A stretch of 64,000 nt of DNA from RPQJ01 sp963731105 (GTDB taxonomy: Bacteria; Pseudomonadota; Gammaproteobacteria; Steroidobacterales; Steroidobacteraceae). The notes beneath the pieces are model-generated. The model saw only the letters and a program-made list of their open reading frames with translations. It searched no databases and was not told the origin of the DNA. Below, piece after piece: positions 18,885-29,443 of the stretch. A program made the position numbers and the translations under genes. The stretch covers positions 62,001 through 126,000 of the forward strand of contig CAVSUM010000022.1 of NCBI GenBank assembly GCA_963731105.1, given 5' to 3'. The stretch's first letter is position 1. Every line of letters starts with the position of its first letter.

Positions 18885-20407
18885 ACCCGGTGCTGCAGCG
18901 CCTGGGCCTCGGGGCAGTCAACGCGGGCACCTGGAGTTCGGCGGGCGGCTGGCTGGCGGACGACCACGCTCCGCTGGTCCAGTCGATCAATCCGTCGAAC
19001 GGCGAGGTGCTGGGAGCGGTGCGCGCGACGACCGCTGCGCAGTACGAGCAGCTGATGGCTGCTGCGCACGACGTCGCGCTGGCCTGGCGCTCGGTGCCGG
19101 CACCGAAGCGCGGCGAGGCCGTGCGCCTGGTCGGCGACGAACTGCGGCGCCACAAGTCGGATCTCGGCAGCCTCGTGTCGCTCGAGATGGGCAAGATCAA
19201 GGCCGAGGGCGACGGCGAGGTGCAGGAGATGATCGACATCGCCGACTTCGCGGTCGGCCAGTCGCGCATGCTGTACGGCCTGTCGATGCACTCGGAGCGA
19301 CCGAGCCATCGCATGTTCGAGCAGTGGCACCCGCTCGGCGTGGTCGGCGTGATCAGCGCCTTCAATTTCCCGGTGGCGGTGTGGGCGTGGAACGCGTTCC
19401 TCGCGGCGATCTGCGGCAACGTCACGGTGTGGAAGCCTTCGCTCAAGACTGCGCTGTGCGCGGTCGCGGTGCAGCGCATCTGCAACGGCGTGCTCGAGCG
19501 GCACGGCTACCCGGGCATCTTCCAGCTGTTCGTCGACGCCACGCACGAGCTGGCGACGCGTTTCGTCGACGACCGGCGCGTGAGCCTCGTCTCGTTCACC
19601 GGCTCGACCCATGTCGGGCGCGACGTCGGCGAGCGCGTGGCGCGCCGGCTCGGCAAGAGCCTGCTCGAGCTCGGCGGCAACAACGCGATCATCGTCGACG
19701 AGTTCGCGAACCTCGACCTGGCCGTGCCCGCGATCGTCTTCGGCGCAGTCGGCACGGCGGGCCAGCGCTGCACGACCACGCGCCGCGTGCTGGTGCACGA
19801 GTCACGCCTGGCCGAGCTCGAGCAGCGGCTCACCCGTGCCTACGGACAGGTGCGCATCGGGGATCCGCTCGAGCCGCAGACCCTGATGGGACCGCTGATC
19901 GATGCAGGCGCGGTGCACCAGTTCGAGGCGGCCGTGGCCCAGGCAGTCGCGAGTGGCGGGCGACTCGTCACCGGCGGCAAGGCGCTCGGCCAGCCCGGGT
20001 TCTTCGTCGAGCCGGCGATCGTGGTGGCGCGTGCCGACTGGGACATCGTGCGGACGGAGACGTTCGCGCCGATCCTCTACCTGATTCCGTTCGGGACGCT
20101 CGACGAGGCGATCGCGATGCAGAACGAGGTGGCCCACGGCCTGTCCTCGGCGATCTTCACCGACCGCCTGCAGCACGCCGAGCGCTTCCTGTCGGCCGCG
20201 GGGTCGGACTGCGGCATCGCCAACGTCAACATCGGCACCTCCGGTGCCGAGATCGGCGGCGCGTTCGGCGGCGAGAAGGACACCGGCGGCGGCCGCGAGT
20301 CGGGCTCCGATGCCTGGAAGGCCTATATGCGCCGCCAGACCTGCACCGTGAACTGGGGCAGCGAGCTGCCGCTCGCGCAGGGCATCAACTTCGACGTGGC
20401 CGGCTGA
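18881..20407 (+). CDS. L-aminoadipate-semialdehyde dehydrogenase (ALDH7/antiquitin type)
   Basis: A 508-residue aldehyde dehydrogenase oxidising 2-aminoadipate 6-semialdehyde to aminoadipate in lysine breakdown. Visible catalytic parts are FNFPVAVWAWN, FTGSTHVGRDVGE, the base glutamate in LLELGGNNAI (about residue 266) and the nucleophile in GTAGQRCTTTRR (about residue 300). The C-terminal NVNIGTSGAEIGGAFGGEK fits the antiquitin subgroup, whose NxGTSGAEIGGAFGGEK stretch differs from other ALDHs. The ATG overlaps the stop of the saccharopine dehydrogenase gene, so the pair is translationally coupled. Confidence 0.93.
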   Translation: MNPVLQRLGLGAVNAGTWSSAGGWLADDHAPLVQSINPSNGEVLGAVRATTAAQYEQLMAAAHDVALAWRSVPAPKRGEAVRLVGDELRRHKSDLGSLVSLEMGKIKAEGDGEVQEMIDIADFAVGQSRMLYGLSMHSERPSHRMFEQWHPLGVVGVISAFNFPVAVWAWNAFLAAICGNVTVWKPSLKTALCAVAVQRICNGVLERHGYPGIFQLFVDATHELATRFVDDRRVSLVSFTGSTHVGRDVGERVARRLGKSLLELGGNNAIIVDEFANLDLAVPAIVFGAVGTAGQRCTTTRRVLVHESRLAELEQRLTRAYGQVRIGDPLEPQTLMGPLIDAGAVHQFEAAVAQAVASGGRLVTGGKALGQPGFFVEPAIVVARADWDIVRTETFAPILYLIPFGTLDEAIAMQNEVAHGLSSAIFTDRLQHAERFLSAAGSDCGIANVNIGTSGAEIGGAFGGEKDTGGGRESGSDAWKAYMRRQTCTVNWGSELPLAQGINFDVAG

Positions 20408-20444
20408 AGCGTCGGCCGCGGCAGGCGGCTGCTATGATCGCGGC

Positions 20445-21823
20445 ATGGACGCCTCAAACCCCTGGTGGCGACGGGCCGCGGCGCTGTTCGCCCTGCTCGC
20501 CGCCGGCTGGATCCTGCTGGCGGGTGCCGCGTCGCCCGTTGCACCTGGCGGCGTGATCCTGCCGGTGGACGGGCCGATCGGGCCCGCCACCAGCGACTTC
20601 TTCGTCCGCAAGCTGCGCCAGGCGCAGCAAGACGGTGCGTCGCTCGTCATCGTGACCATCGACACGCCGGGCGGACTCGATACCGCCATGCGCGACATGG
20701 TGCAGGCGATCCTCGCGTCCGACGTGCCGGTCGTGACCTACGTTGCGCCGAGCGGCGCGCGCGCAGCCAGCGCCGGCACCTATCTGGTCTACGCGAGCCA
20801 CGTGGCCGCGATGGCGCCGGCGACCAACCTCGGCGCGGCCACCCCCGTGCAGATCGGCGCTGCACCCTCCGGACCCGACCCGGGCGGCAAGCCGGCGGCG
20901 AAGAACGGCGCGACGGACAAGGTCCCGGAGCCAGGCTCGGCCAGCGAGCGCAAGGCCGTCAACGACGCCACCGCGTACCTGCGCGGCCTCGCCGAACTGC
21001 GCGGCCGCAACGTCGAGTGGGCCGACGGCGGCGGTGCGCAGCGGCGCCAGCCTGCCGGCCGACGAAGCGCTGGCGGCCGGTGTGATCGACCTGGTCGCAG
21101 TCGACATTCCCACGCTGCTGCGCTCGCTCGATGGCCGCGTGGTGAAGCTGCAGACGCGCGAGGTGGTGCTCGCCACCGACGGGCTGGTGCTGCAGCAGGT
21201 CGAGCCCGACTGGCGCACCGAACTGCTGTCGCTGCTGACCAACCCGAACGTCGCCTACCTGCTGATGCTGATCGGCATCTACGGACTGCTGCTCGAGGGC
21301 TACAACCCGGGCGCGGTCGTTCCGGGCGTGGTGGGTGCGATCTGCCTGCTGCTCGCGCTGTTCGCGTTCCAGGTGCTGTCGGTCAACTATGCGGGCCTTG
21401 CGCTGATCGCCCTCGGAGTCCTGCTCATCGTCGCCGAGTCCTTCGTGCCCTCGTTCGGCGCGCTGGGCCTCGGCGGCATCGTCGCCTTCGTCATCGGATC
21501 GGTCATGCTGCTCGACAAGGACGTACCTGGATTCTCGATTGCCTGGCAGGTGATCGCGGCGATGGCGCTCGCCGGCGCCCTGGTGCTGCTGGCGATCGTC
21601 TCGTTTGCAGTGCGCGCGCGCCGCCGGCCGGTCGTGAGTGGCATCGAGGGCTTCACCCGCGAAATCGCCGAGGCGGTCGAGGACTTCGAGCGCAACGGGA
21701 CTGGTCCGGGTGCACGGCGAACTTTGGCAGGCCGTGAGCACCCTGCCGGTCCGGACCGGACAGCGGCTGCAGATCCTCGGCGTGGATGGCCTCGTCATCC
21801 GGGTCGGCCCCGCCAGCGAATGA
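20445..21823 (+). CDS. NfeD-type membrane serine protease, two apparent frameshifts
   Basis: A ClpP/SppA-like protease fused to a membrane domain and a C-terminal OB-fold (NfeD1b type). It probably works with the slipin encoded next door on membrane quality control. A signal/anchor helix (residues 11-30) precedes the protease domain. TIDTPGGLDTAMRDMVQAI and ARAASAGTYLVYASH carry the likely catalytic serine (about S109). The frame is broken twice: an extra G at 21027-21028 (restoring VRSGASLPADEAL) and an extra G at 21697-21699 (restoring LVRVHGELWQAVS). Repaired length is 458 residues, normal for the family, ending ILGVDGLVIRVGPASE. Both breaks look like sequence error. Confidence 0.88.
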
Positions 21824-21851
21824 ATCCAATCAAGGCATCCAGGAGCACCGA

Positions 21852-22608
21852 ATGATGATCAACCTTCCGATCGTGGGCGTCGTCCTCGTCCTGCTGGCGT
21901 TGCTCGCCACGCAGGTCATCAAGGTCCTGAACGAGTACGAGCGGGGCGTCGTCTTCACGTTCGGCCGCTTCACCGGAGTCAAGGGCCCGGGCCTGATCAT
22001 CCTGGTGCCGCTGGTGCAGCGCATGGTCAAGGTCGACCTGCGCACCGTCGTGCTCGACGTGCCGACCCAGGACGTGATCTCGCGCGACAACGTCTCGGTG
22101 AAGGTCAACGCGGTCATCTACTTCCGCATCGTCGATCCCGCCAAGGCCATCATCCAGGTCGCCAACCCGTTCGAGGCGACCAGCCAGCTTGCGCAGACCA
22201 CGCTGCGCTCGGTGCTCGGCCAGCACGAGCTCGACGAGATGCTCTCCCAGCGCGACAAGCTCAACGTCGACATCCAGCACATCCTCGACCAGGCGACGGA
22301 CGCCTGGGGCATCAAGGTGGGCAACGTCGAGATCAAGCACGTCGACCTCGACGAAAGCATGATCCGCGCCATGGCCAAGCAGGCCGAGGCCGAGCGCACG
22401 CGGCGCGCCAAGATCATCCATGCCGAGGGCGAGAAGCAGGCGGCTGCGCAGCTGGTCGAGGCGGCCAAGACGCTGGGCGAGGATCCCAAGGCACTGCAGC
22501 TGCGCTACCTGCAGACACTCTCCGACCTGTCGAGCGAGAAGGCGACCACCATCGTGTTCCCGCTGCCGATGGACCTGATCAAGCCGTTCCTCGACCGGAA
22601 GCAAGTAG
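21852..22608 (+). CDS. Slipin (SPFH/stomatin-like) membrane protein, 3' end apparently frameshifted
   Basis: A stomatin/prohibitin-family scaffold protein that forms oligomers in membrane microdomains. An N-terminal membrane hairpin (about residues 4-20) precedes the SPFH domain: NEYERGVVFTFGRFTG, GPGLIILVPLVQ, VPTQDVISRDNVSVKVNAV and the long coiled-coil helix AKQAEAERTRRAKIIHAEGE. AGGAG lies six bases before the ATG. As read, the frame runs without a stop to 23873, antisense to hrpA. Removing one C at 22595-22596 ends the protein at TAG 22606-22608 (251 residues, the family's normal size). It lies 28 bases after nfeD, the standard partner. Confidence 0.9.
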
Positions 22609-22641
22609 CGGGTAGCGAGAGCGGACTGGCGGCCGCCGCAA

Positions 22642-25600
22642 TCAGGCGCCGGCGATTTCCTCGCGGGCGCGGGCCAGCTGCGCCTCGAGCCGCTTGGCGG
22701 ACACCGGGCCGAGCGTGCGCAGTTCCTGGGCAAACAGGGACAGCCGGAATTCCTCGATCATCCAGCGCAGGCGGTCGATCTCCTCGCCCTGCCCCGCCGC
22801 TGCCGGACGCGACGCCAGCGCAGACCAAGCCGTCTCGAACGGTTCGACCTCCGCGGCCAGCCGCTGGTCCCGCGCGACGTCGTCGCGCAACCGCTGCGCA
22901 CGGCGCGCGGCGGCCCGCACATACTTCGGCAGCTGGCCAAACGCGGCGGCGGGCGTGTTGCCGCACCCAGCCCGGCGCGATCAGTGAGTCGACGATGCGC
23001 TCGATCGAGTGGCGGCCCGCCGCGAACACAGGCGCACCGAGCGGCCCGAGCGCGGTGCGCGCGTCCTTGACGGCGAGCAGCACGGACTTCACCGCACGCG
23101 CGACGTGGTCGCCGCAAGCCGCGACCTCCGCACGCGCGGTCTCGATCCGCGCCTCGAATTGTGCTGCGCTGCGTGGCAGGCTGCGGTCGTCGAGACGCAG
23201 CGCATCGGCCACGGCCCGGTCGGCCACTTCCCGGAACAGCCCCCGATCGAATCCGGCAGCGGCCGTGAGCAGCGCCAGCTCGCGATCCGTCGCGCACTGG
23301 CGCACGACCAGCTCGTGCTGCTGCGGCAGCGCCAGTGCTGCCAGCCGCACCACGCCACGCCGCGTGGCCCGCTGCGCCGCCGCCGGGTCCGTAAACAACT
23401 TCAGGCGTACATCGGTGCCAGCATCCTCGAGGCCCGGAAAAAGGCGCAGCGTCACGCGCCCGCTCGCCACCCGCTGCTCCTCCGGCAGATCGCCGAAGTC
23501 CCAGCGACGTACTCCGACCCGCTCCCAGCCGTGCGCAGCGTCCGGGCGTGCGGCGTTGGTGGCACGCGCGCGCAATTCATGGCGTAACGCATCGAGATCC
23601 CGTCCGCGCCGCAGCTCGTGCCCGTGCTCGTCGATGACCCGGAGATTCATCCGCAGCCACGGCGGCAACGGCACCGCGGCCAGCTCGGACGCTGCAATGC
23701 GCCGGCCGGCTTCGGCCGTCACCCGCTCCGCCAGCCGCTCAAACAGGCTGCCCCGGCCGAGTGGCTCGAGCGCGGCACGCAGCCGCGCCGCCGCCTCCGG
23801 AATCGGCACCAGCTCGCGACGCAACTCTTTCGGCAGGCCGCGCAACAGCGCCACCAGCTTGTCCTGCAGGTAGCCGGGGACCAGCCATTCCAGGCGCCGC
23901 GCCGGCAGCGAGCCGAGCAACGACAATGGCACCTCGACGGTCACTCCGTCGCCGGCGTCGGTGGGATCGAAGTGATAGGCGAGCGGCAGCACGTTGCCGT
24001 CGACCTCCAACTCGTCGGGGTAGTCGCCAGGCCGCAGTTGCGGCGCCTCCTCCGCCAGCAGGACCCCGGCCGGCACGTCGAGCCGCTCCGGGTGCCGCCG
24101 CTCCTCCGCGCGCCACCAGCGCTCGAAAGCGCGCGTGGTCGCCACGTCGGCCGGGATGCGCTCGAGGTAGTACTGCACCAGCGCCTCGTCCGCGGCGAGC
24201 AGGTCCCGGCGCCGCAGCTTTGCTTCCAGCCGCTCGAGATCCTGGCGCAGGCGTGCGTTGCGCACGAGAAACGGGTGCTCGAGCGTGGACTGGCCGCGGA
24301 CCAGCGCTTCCTCGACGAACATGCGCCGCGCGACGGCCGGATCGATGGTGGCGAAGTTCACCTGCCGGCCGCTGCTCAGCACTCGCCCGTAGAGCGACAC
24401 CGTTTCGCGCGCCATCACCATGCCGCGTGCAGGCACCCATTGCGCCTCGCCGTAGGTCCGGCGCACCAGGTGCGCACCGGCCGACTCGATCCAAGACGGC
24501 TGCACCTGCGCCACCATGCGCGCATACAGCCGCTGCGTCTCCACCAGGCTGGCCGCCACGATCCAGTGCGGCGAACGCCTCGCGAGCGGCGTGCCGGGTG
24601 CAATGACGAAGCGAACGTCGCGCGCGCCCAGGTAGGTGCGCCCCTCGTCGAGCACGCCGATGTTGCCGAGGAACCCGGCCAGGATCGACTGGTGCAGCAG
24701 GCTGCCGGGCGCGGGCTCCGCATTGCGCTCGAGCCCTTGCCCGGCCGTGATGTCGGCCAGTTGCTCGTGCAGGTCGCGCCATTCCCGCATGCGCACGAAG
24801 GACAGGAAATGAGCCTTGCACCAGCGACGCAGGCTCCGCGTGCCGGCGGCCGACTGCTCGACTGCCGCGCGCCACAGGTTCAGCACGGCAACGAAGTCCG
24901 AGCGCTCGTCGGCGAACAGCGCGTGCGCCTGGTCCGCGGCTTCGGCCTTGTCCGCCGGTCGTTCGCGCGGATCCTGGATGCTGAGAAACGCGGCAATCAC
25001 CAGCGCCTCGGCGAGGCAGCGCTGGCGCCCGGCCTCGAGCAGGATGCGCGCAAGACGCGGGTCGACCGGCAGCGAGGCCATCTGCCGGCCGAGACGGGTG
25101 ATGCGACGGTCGCCGTCCACCGCGCTCAGTTCCTGCAGCAGGCGGTAGCCGTCGTTGAGCAACCGCGTGTCGGGCGGGTCGACGAACGGAAAATCCTCGG
25201 GCGCGCCGAGCCCGAGCGCCGCCATCTGCAGGATCAGGCTCGCCAGGTTGGTGCGCAGGATTTCCGGATCGGTGTACTCCGGGCGCGACGCGAAGTCCTC
25301 TGCCGAGTACAGGCGTATGCAGATCCCCTCGCCCACGCGTCCGCAGCGACCCTTGCGCTGCTCGGCGCTCGCCCGCGATACCGGCTCGATCGGCAGGCGC
25401 TGGAATTTCGCGCGCGGGCTGTAGCGGCTGATGCGCGCCAGGCCGGCATCCACGACGAAGCGCACGCCGGGAATGGTGAGCGAGGTCTCCGCGACGTTGG
25501 TTGCGAGCACGGCACGCCGCCGCGGGTGCGGCTCGAACACCCGCTCCTGCTCGGCCGCCGACAACCGTGCATACAGCGGAAAGACGTCCCACCCCGAGCC

Positions 25601-26560
25601 GCCGGTACGCTCGAGGTAGTCACGCGCCTCGGCGATCTGGCGCTCGCCCGGCAGGAAGACCAGCGCGTCGCCGTCGATGCCCTGCTCGTTGCCGCGCAGC
25701 TCCTCGAGCGCCGCACCGATGGCTTCCGGCAGCGACGGAGCCTCGGTCTCCTCCTCGCTGAGCGGCCGGTAACGCACCTCGACCGGGAAGCTGCGCCCTT
25801 CGACGTCGATCACCGTCGCGCCGCCGAAATATTCGGCGAACCGTCGCGTCTCGATGGTCGCCGAGGTGACGATCACGCGCAGTTCCGGACGACGCTCGAC
25901 CAGCCGCCGGCAGACGCCGAGCAGGAAGTCGACGTTCAGGTTGCGCTCATGGGCCTCGTCGAGGATCAGCGTGTCGTAGCGCTCGAGCAGCGGATCGTGC
26001 TCGAGCTCGCGCAGCAGCAGGCCGTCGGTCATCAGCTTGACCAGCGTGCGCGGGCCGGTGCGGTCGACGAAGCGCACCTGGTAGCCGACCAGGTCGCCCG
26101 GCGCGGTGCCGAGCTCTTCGCTCACGCGGTACGCGAGCGTCTGGGCCGCAATGCGTCGCGGCTGCGTGTGGCCGATCAGCCCCGCCACGCCGCGGCCCAG
26201 CTCGAGGCAGATCTTCGGCAGCTGCGTGCTCTTGCCGCTGCCGGTCGCGCCGCTCACGATCGTCACCGGCGAGCGGCCGATGGCGGCCGCGATCTCGGCC
26301 CGACGCGCATGCACCGGCAGGCTTTCGTCGTAGCGGATCACGGGCAGCGATGCGCGGCGCGCCGCTACTTTGGCCGCCGACGCAAGCACCTGCGCCTCGA
26401 GCCGCTCGAACTCACGCGGATCGACGGTGGCGCCACGCCGGGCGAGGCGCGCGAGCCAGCCGCCCAGCCGCCGTCGATCGCGCAGCTGGCAGTCGCCGAG
26501 CGTCGCACGCAGCGCCGCGTAGCGCTCGTTCAGCCGTGCTCCTGCTTGGCCCTCGCCCAC
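22642..26560 (-). CDS. hrpA: ATP-dependent RNA helicase HrpA, one apparent frameshift
   Basis: A DEAH-box RNA helicase of about 1305 residues after repair (E. coli HrpA has 1300), implicated in rescue of stalled or collided ribosomes. Walker A is GATGSGKSTQLPK (about 103-115), the DEAH box LILDEAHERN, then SATIE and the helicase C motif YSPRAKFQRL...QRKGRCGRVGEG. The long C-terminal DUF3418-type region ends AQLARAREEIAGA. An extra base at 22961-22962 shifts the frame after LIAPGWVR; removing it restores NTPAAAFGQLPKYVRAAARR. The GTG at 26558-26560 has GGAGG upstream and overlaps mazG by 31 bases. Confidence 0.94.
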
Positions 26561-27309
26561 AACGCCTCCAGTTCGTCAGGCGCCGCATCGCGCGGCGAGC
26601 GCCCCTGTTCCGCCAGCCACTGTTCCATGCGCCGGAACCGTCGCTCGAACTTCGCGTTGGTCGCGCGCAGTGCTGCTTCCGGATCGGCACCGACGTGCCG
26701 CGCCAGTTGCGCGATGCTGAACAGCAGGTCGCCGAGCTCCTCCGCTACTGCCGGGGCGTCGTGCGCAGCGAGCGCCTCGCGCAGCTCCCCGCACTCCTCC
26801 TCCACCTTGTCGACCACGTCGACCGGCCGCGTCCAGTCGAAGCGCACGCCGGCAGCACGCTTGCCGAGCTTGGCCGCTCGCGTCAATGCGGGCAGGCCGA
26901 GAGCGATGCCGTCAAGCGCGCCGCCCGCACCACCAGCGGCCCGGCGCTCGGCAGCCTTGTGTTCTTCCCACGCCCGCGTCTGCTCGTCGGCGGAACGCAC
27001 CGTCGCCGTGCCGAACACGTGCGGATGGCGCCGTTCGAGCTTGTCGCTGATCGCCGCCGCGACCGCGTCGAGATCGAACAGCCCCTGCTCCTCGGCGATG
27101 CGTGCCTGGAACACGACCTGGAACAGCAGGTCACCGAGTTCGTCGCGAACGTGCAGCGCGTCGCCATGCTCGATCGCATCGGCGAGTTCGAAGGCTTCCT
27201 CCAGGGTATGCGGCGCGATCGATGACCAGGTCTGCTCCCGGTCCCACGGGCAGCCGCGCTCGGGATCGCGCAACGCCACCATGATCGCCCGCAGTCGTTC
27301 GATGGACAC
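26530..27309 (-). CDS. mazG: Nucleoside triphosphate pyrophosphohydrolase MazG
   Basis: A 259-residue housecleaning enzyme hydrolysing (d)NTPs to NMP and pyrophosphate. It has the two tandem MazG domains of the E. coli type: residues 1-100 with CPWDREQTWSSIAPHTLEEA and RDELGDLLFQVVF, and about 150-230 with VEEECGELREALA and EELGDLLFSIAQLARH. The acidic residues of these repeats bind Mg2+. Translation starts at GTG (27307-27309), one base after the nudL stop, and its end overlaps hrpA. Both it and the upstream NUDIX gene act in nucleotide clean-up. Confidence 0.95.
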   Translation of the reverse strand: MSIERLRAIMVALRDPERGCPWDREQTWSSIAPHTLEEAFELADAIEHGDALHVRDELGDLLFQVVFQARIAEEQGLFDLDAVAAAISDKLERRHPHVFGTATVRSADEQTRAWEEHKAAERRAAGGAGGALDGIALGLPALTRAAKLGKRAAGVRFDWTRPVDVVDKVEEECGELREALAAHDAPAVAEELGDLLFSIAQLARHVGADPEAALRATNAKFERRFRRMEQWLAEQGRSPRDAAPDELEALWARAKQEHG

Positions 27310-27310
27310 G

Positions 27311-27952
27311 TCAGTCCTCCCGCAGCATCCGCCACAACGCGACCAGCATGCCGGCGGTCGCGCCCCAGATGTGGCGCTCGCCGAACGGAATGTCGTGCGT
27401 CAGGAAATCGTGACCGCCGAAGGTGCGTGTGCGTGGCACGTGGTGCGCGGGGTCGAGCACGAACTCGAGCGGCACCTCGAACACGTCGTCGACTTCGGTG
27501 CGATCGAGCTGCAGCGCGAACCCCGGGCGCACGAACGCCACGGCCGGCGTGATCAGGTAGCCGGTGAGCACCATGTGGTCATGCAGGTAGCCGGCCAGCG
27601 AGACGAACCCGGGATCGAGCCCGATTTCCTCGCGGGTCTCGCGCAATGCGGCTTCCCACGGGCCCGCGTCGTCCGCCTCCATCCGCCCGCCCGGAAAGCT
27701 GATCTGGCCGGCGTGGTTCTTGAGGTGCGAGGCGCGCTGCGTGAGCAGCACGGTGAGTCCCTCGGGACGCTCGACCAGCGGCACCAGCACGGCGGCACGC
27801 GCCAGCTGCGGCGGCAGGTGCTGACGCAGCGTCGCGATCTGCTCGCCGGACAGGTCGCCGCTCCAGACGTCGAACGGATCGCCGCCCGGCGCGGTGCCGT
27901 GCAGGCGCCGCGCGACGTGCCGCCGCAGGTCCGCTGGATCACGCCCGGACAA
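27311..27952 (-). CDS. CoA pyrophosphatase, NUDIX family (NudL-like)
   Basis: A 213-residue NUDIX hydrolase. The Nudix box is GGRMEADDAGPWEAALRETR followed by EEIGLD (about residues 90-115). Just before it, LTQRASHLKNHAGQISFPGG matches the extended motif of the CoA-pyrophosphatase subgroup (NudL/PCD1), which cleaves CoA to phosphopantetheine and 3',5'-ADP. The start is a TTG (27950-27952) directly after the fumC TGA, with GGGGGAT as ribosome site, suggesting translational coupling. It belongs to the leftward fumC-nudL-mazG-hrpA string. Confidence 0.88.
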   Translation of the reverse strand: MSGRDPADLRRHVARRLHGTAPGGDPFDVWSGDLSGEQIATLRQHLPPQLARAAVLVPLVERPEGLTVLLTQRASHLKNHAGQISFPGGRMEADDAGPWEAALRETREEIGLDPGFVSLAGYLHDHMVLTGYLITPAVAFVRPGFALQLDRTEVDDVFEVPLEFVLDPAHHVPRTRTFGGHDFLTHDIPFGERHIWGATAGMLVALWRMLRED

Positions 27953-29359
27953 TCAATCCCCCGTCTCGCCCTGGCGCACGCCACCGCGGGTGAGCCCGGC
28001 CGGGTCGAGCAGTCTCGCCAGCCGCGTCTCGTCGAGGTCGGTCATCTCCGCTGCCACCTCGCGGATCGCGCGACCCTCCGCCAGCGCCCGCTTGGCAATG
28101 GCGGCCGCGAGGTCGTAGCCGATCACCGGCGCGAGCGCAGTGACCAGCATCGGGTTGCGGTCGAGCGCAGCCGCGATCTGTCGCGCATTGACGGCGAAAC
28201 CGGCGATCGCGCTGCGCGCCAGCGTGCGCGAGGCGTTGGCGAGCAGCTGCAGGCTCTGCAGCAGGTTGTGCGCGATCACCGGCAGCATGACGTTCAGCTG
28301 GAATGATCCCGACTGCCCGGCGACGGCCACCGCGGCATCGTTGCCGATCACCTGCGCGGCCACCATCGCTACCGCCTCCGGTACGACCGGGTTGACCTTG
28401 CCCGGCATGATGCTGCTGCCCGGTTGCAGGGCGGGCAGCGCGATCTCGCCCAGGCCAGCGAACGGACCGCTGTTCATCCAGCGCAGGTCGTTGGCAATTT
28501 TCATCAGCGTCACGGCCACGGTGCGCAGCTGCCCGGACAGCTCGACCGCGGTGTCCTGCGCCGCGACCGCCGCGAAGAGGTTACGTGCCGGGTGCAGGTC
28601 GAGGCCGGTCTGCCGCGACAGCAGCACCGCGGCCTGCGCCGCAAATGCGGGCGGAGCGTTGATGCCCGACCCCACCGCCGTGCCGCCCAGCGCCAGCGCG
28701 TGCAGGCGCGGCCGGCAACCCTGGATGCGCGCCACGCCGTCCTCGACCTGGGCGCGCCACGCGCCCATTTCCTGGCCGAGCGTGACCGGCATGGCGTCCA
28801 TCAGGTGCGTGCGGCCCGTCTTGACCACGTCACCAACGTCGCCTGCCTTGCGGCCGATGATCTCCGACAGCTCCTTCAGCGCTGGCAGCAGCTGCTCGGC
28901 GATGGCAAGCGACGCGGCCAGGTGGATGCAGGTCGGGATCACGTCGTTGCTGCTCTGGCAGCGGTTGACGTGATCGTTGGGGTGCACCGCGATGCCGCCC
29001 GCGTACTGCGTCGCCAGCCGCGCGATCACCTCGTTGGCATTCATGTTGCTGCTGGTGCCCGACCCGGTCTGGAACACGTCGACCGGGAAATGCGCGTCGT
29101 GGCGGCCCTCGGCCACCTCGAGGGCGGCACGCTGCGTGGCGAAGCCGCGCACCTTGTCGAGCTCGCCGAGCTCGATGTTGGCGCCAGCCGCCGCCCACTT
29201 CACCAGCCCGAGCGCTCGAATGAAGGCGCGCGGCATGACGAGGCCGCTGATCGGGAAATTCTGCACCGCCCGCTGCGTCTGCGCCCCCCACAGCGCGTCG
29301 GCCGGGACGCGCAACTCGCCCATGCTGTCGCGCTCCACGCGAAAGTCGTTTGCGGACAT
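27953..29359 (-). CDS. fumC: Class II fumarate hydratase
   Basis: A 468-residue, iron-free fumarase interconverting fumarate and malate in the TCA cycle. Superfamily signature GSSIMPGKVNP (about residues 317-327) carries the catalytic serine loop. TGSGTSSNMNANEV, HPNDHVNRCQSSNDVIPTC and KTGRTHLMDAMPVTLGQE are the other active-site regions. Length and start (ATG 29357-29359, MSANDFRVERDSMGELRVP) are normal. It is divergent from purB, another member of the same superfamily, with 84 bases between. It heads the leftward string with nudL, mazG and hrpA. Confidence 0.96.
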   Translation of the reverse strand: MSANDFRVERDSMGELRVPADALWGAQTQRAVQNFPISGLVMPRAFIRALGLVKWAAAGANIELGELDKVRGFATQRAALEVAEGRHDAHFPVDVFQTGSGTSSNMNANEVIARLATQYAGGIAVHPNDHVNRCQSSNDVIPTCIHLAASLAIAEQLLPALKELSEIIGRKAGDVGDVVKTGRTHLMDAMPVTLGQEMGAWRAQVEDGVARIQGCRPRLHALALGGTAVGSGINAPPAFAAQAAVLLSRQTGLDLHPARNLFAAVAAQDTAVELSGQLRTVAVTLMKIANDLRWMNSGPFAGLGEIALPALQPGSSIMPGKVNPVVPEAVAMVAAQVIGNDAAVAVAGQSGSFQLNVMLPVIAHNLLQSLQLLANASRTLARSAIAGFAVNARQIAAALDRNPMLVTALAPVIGYDLAAAIAKRALAEGRAIREVAAEMTDLDETRLARLLDPAGLTRGGVRQGETGD

Positions 29360-29443
29360 GAAATAGCGCTCCGAGAGGCTGTGCAGGCGCCACGGCAGGG
29401 GCCTGCGGTATCATTCGGAATCGTAACACCTCCGGATGCCGGC

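Noticed and set aside
21852..23873. Slipin with a C-terminal extension of several hundred residues
   Set aside because: The extension is antisense to hrpA and is Arg/Ser-rich noise. A one-base correction gives the normal slipin end.
23618..28306. A very long rightward open frame (over 1500 codons) across hrpA, mazG, nudL and fumC
   Set aside because: It is antisense to four well-recognised genes, has a His/Arg/Ala-rich composition typical of GC-rich shadow frames, and shows no protein family.
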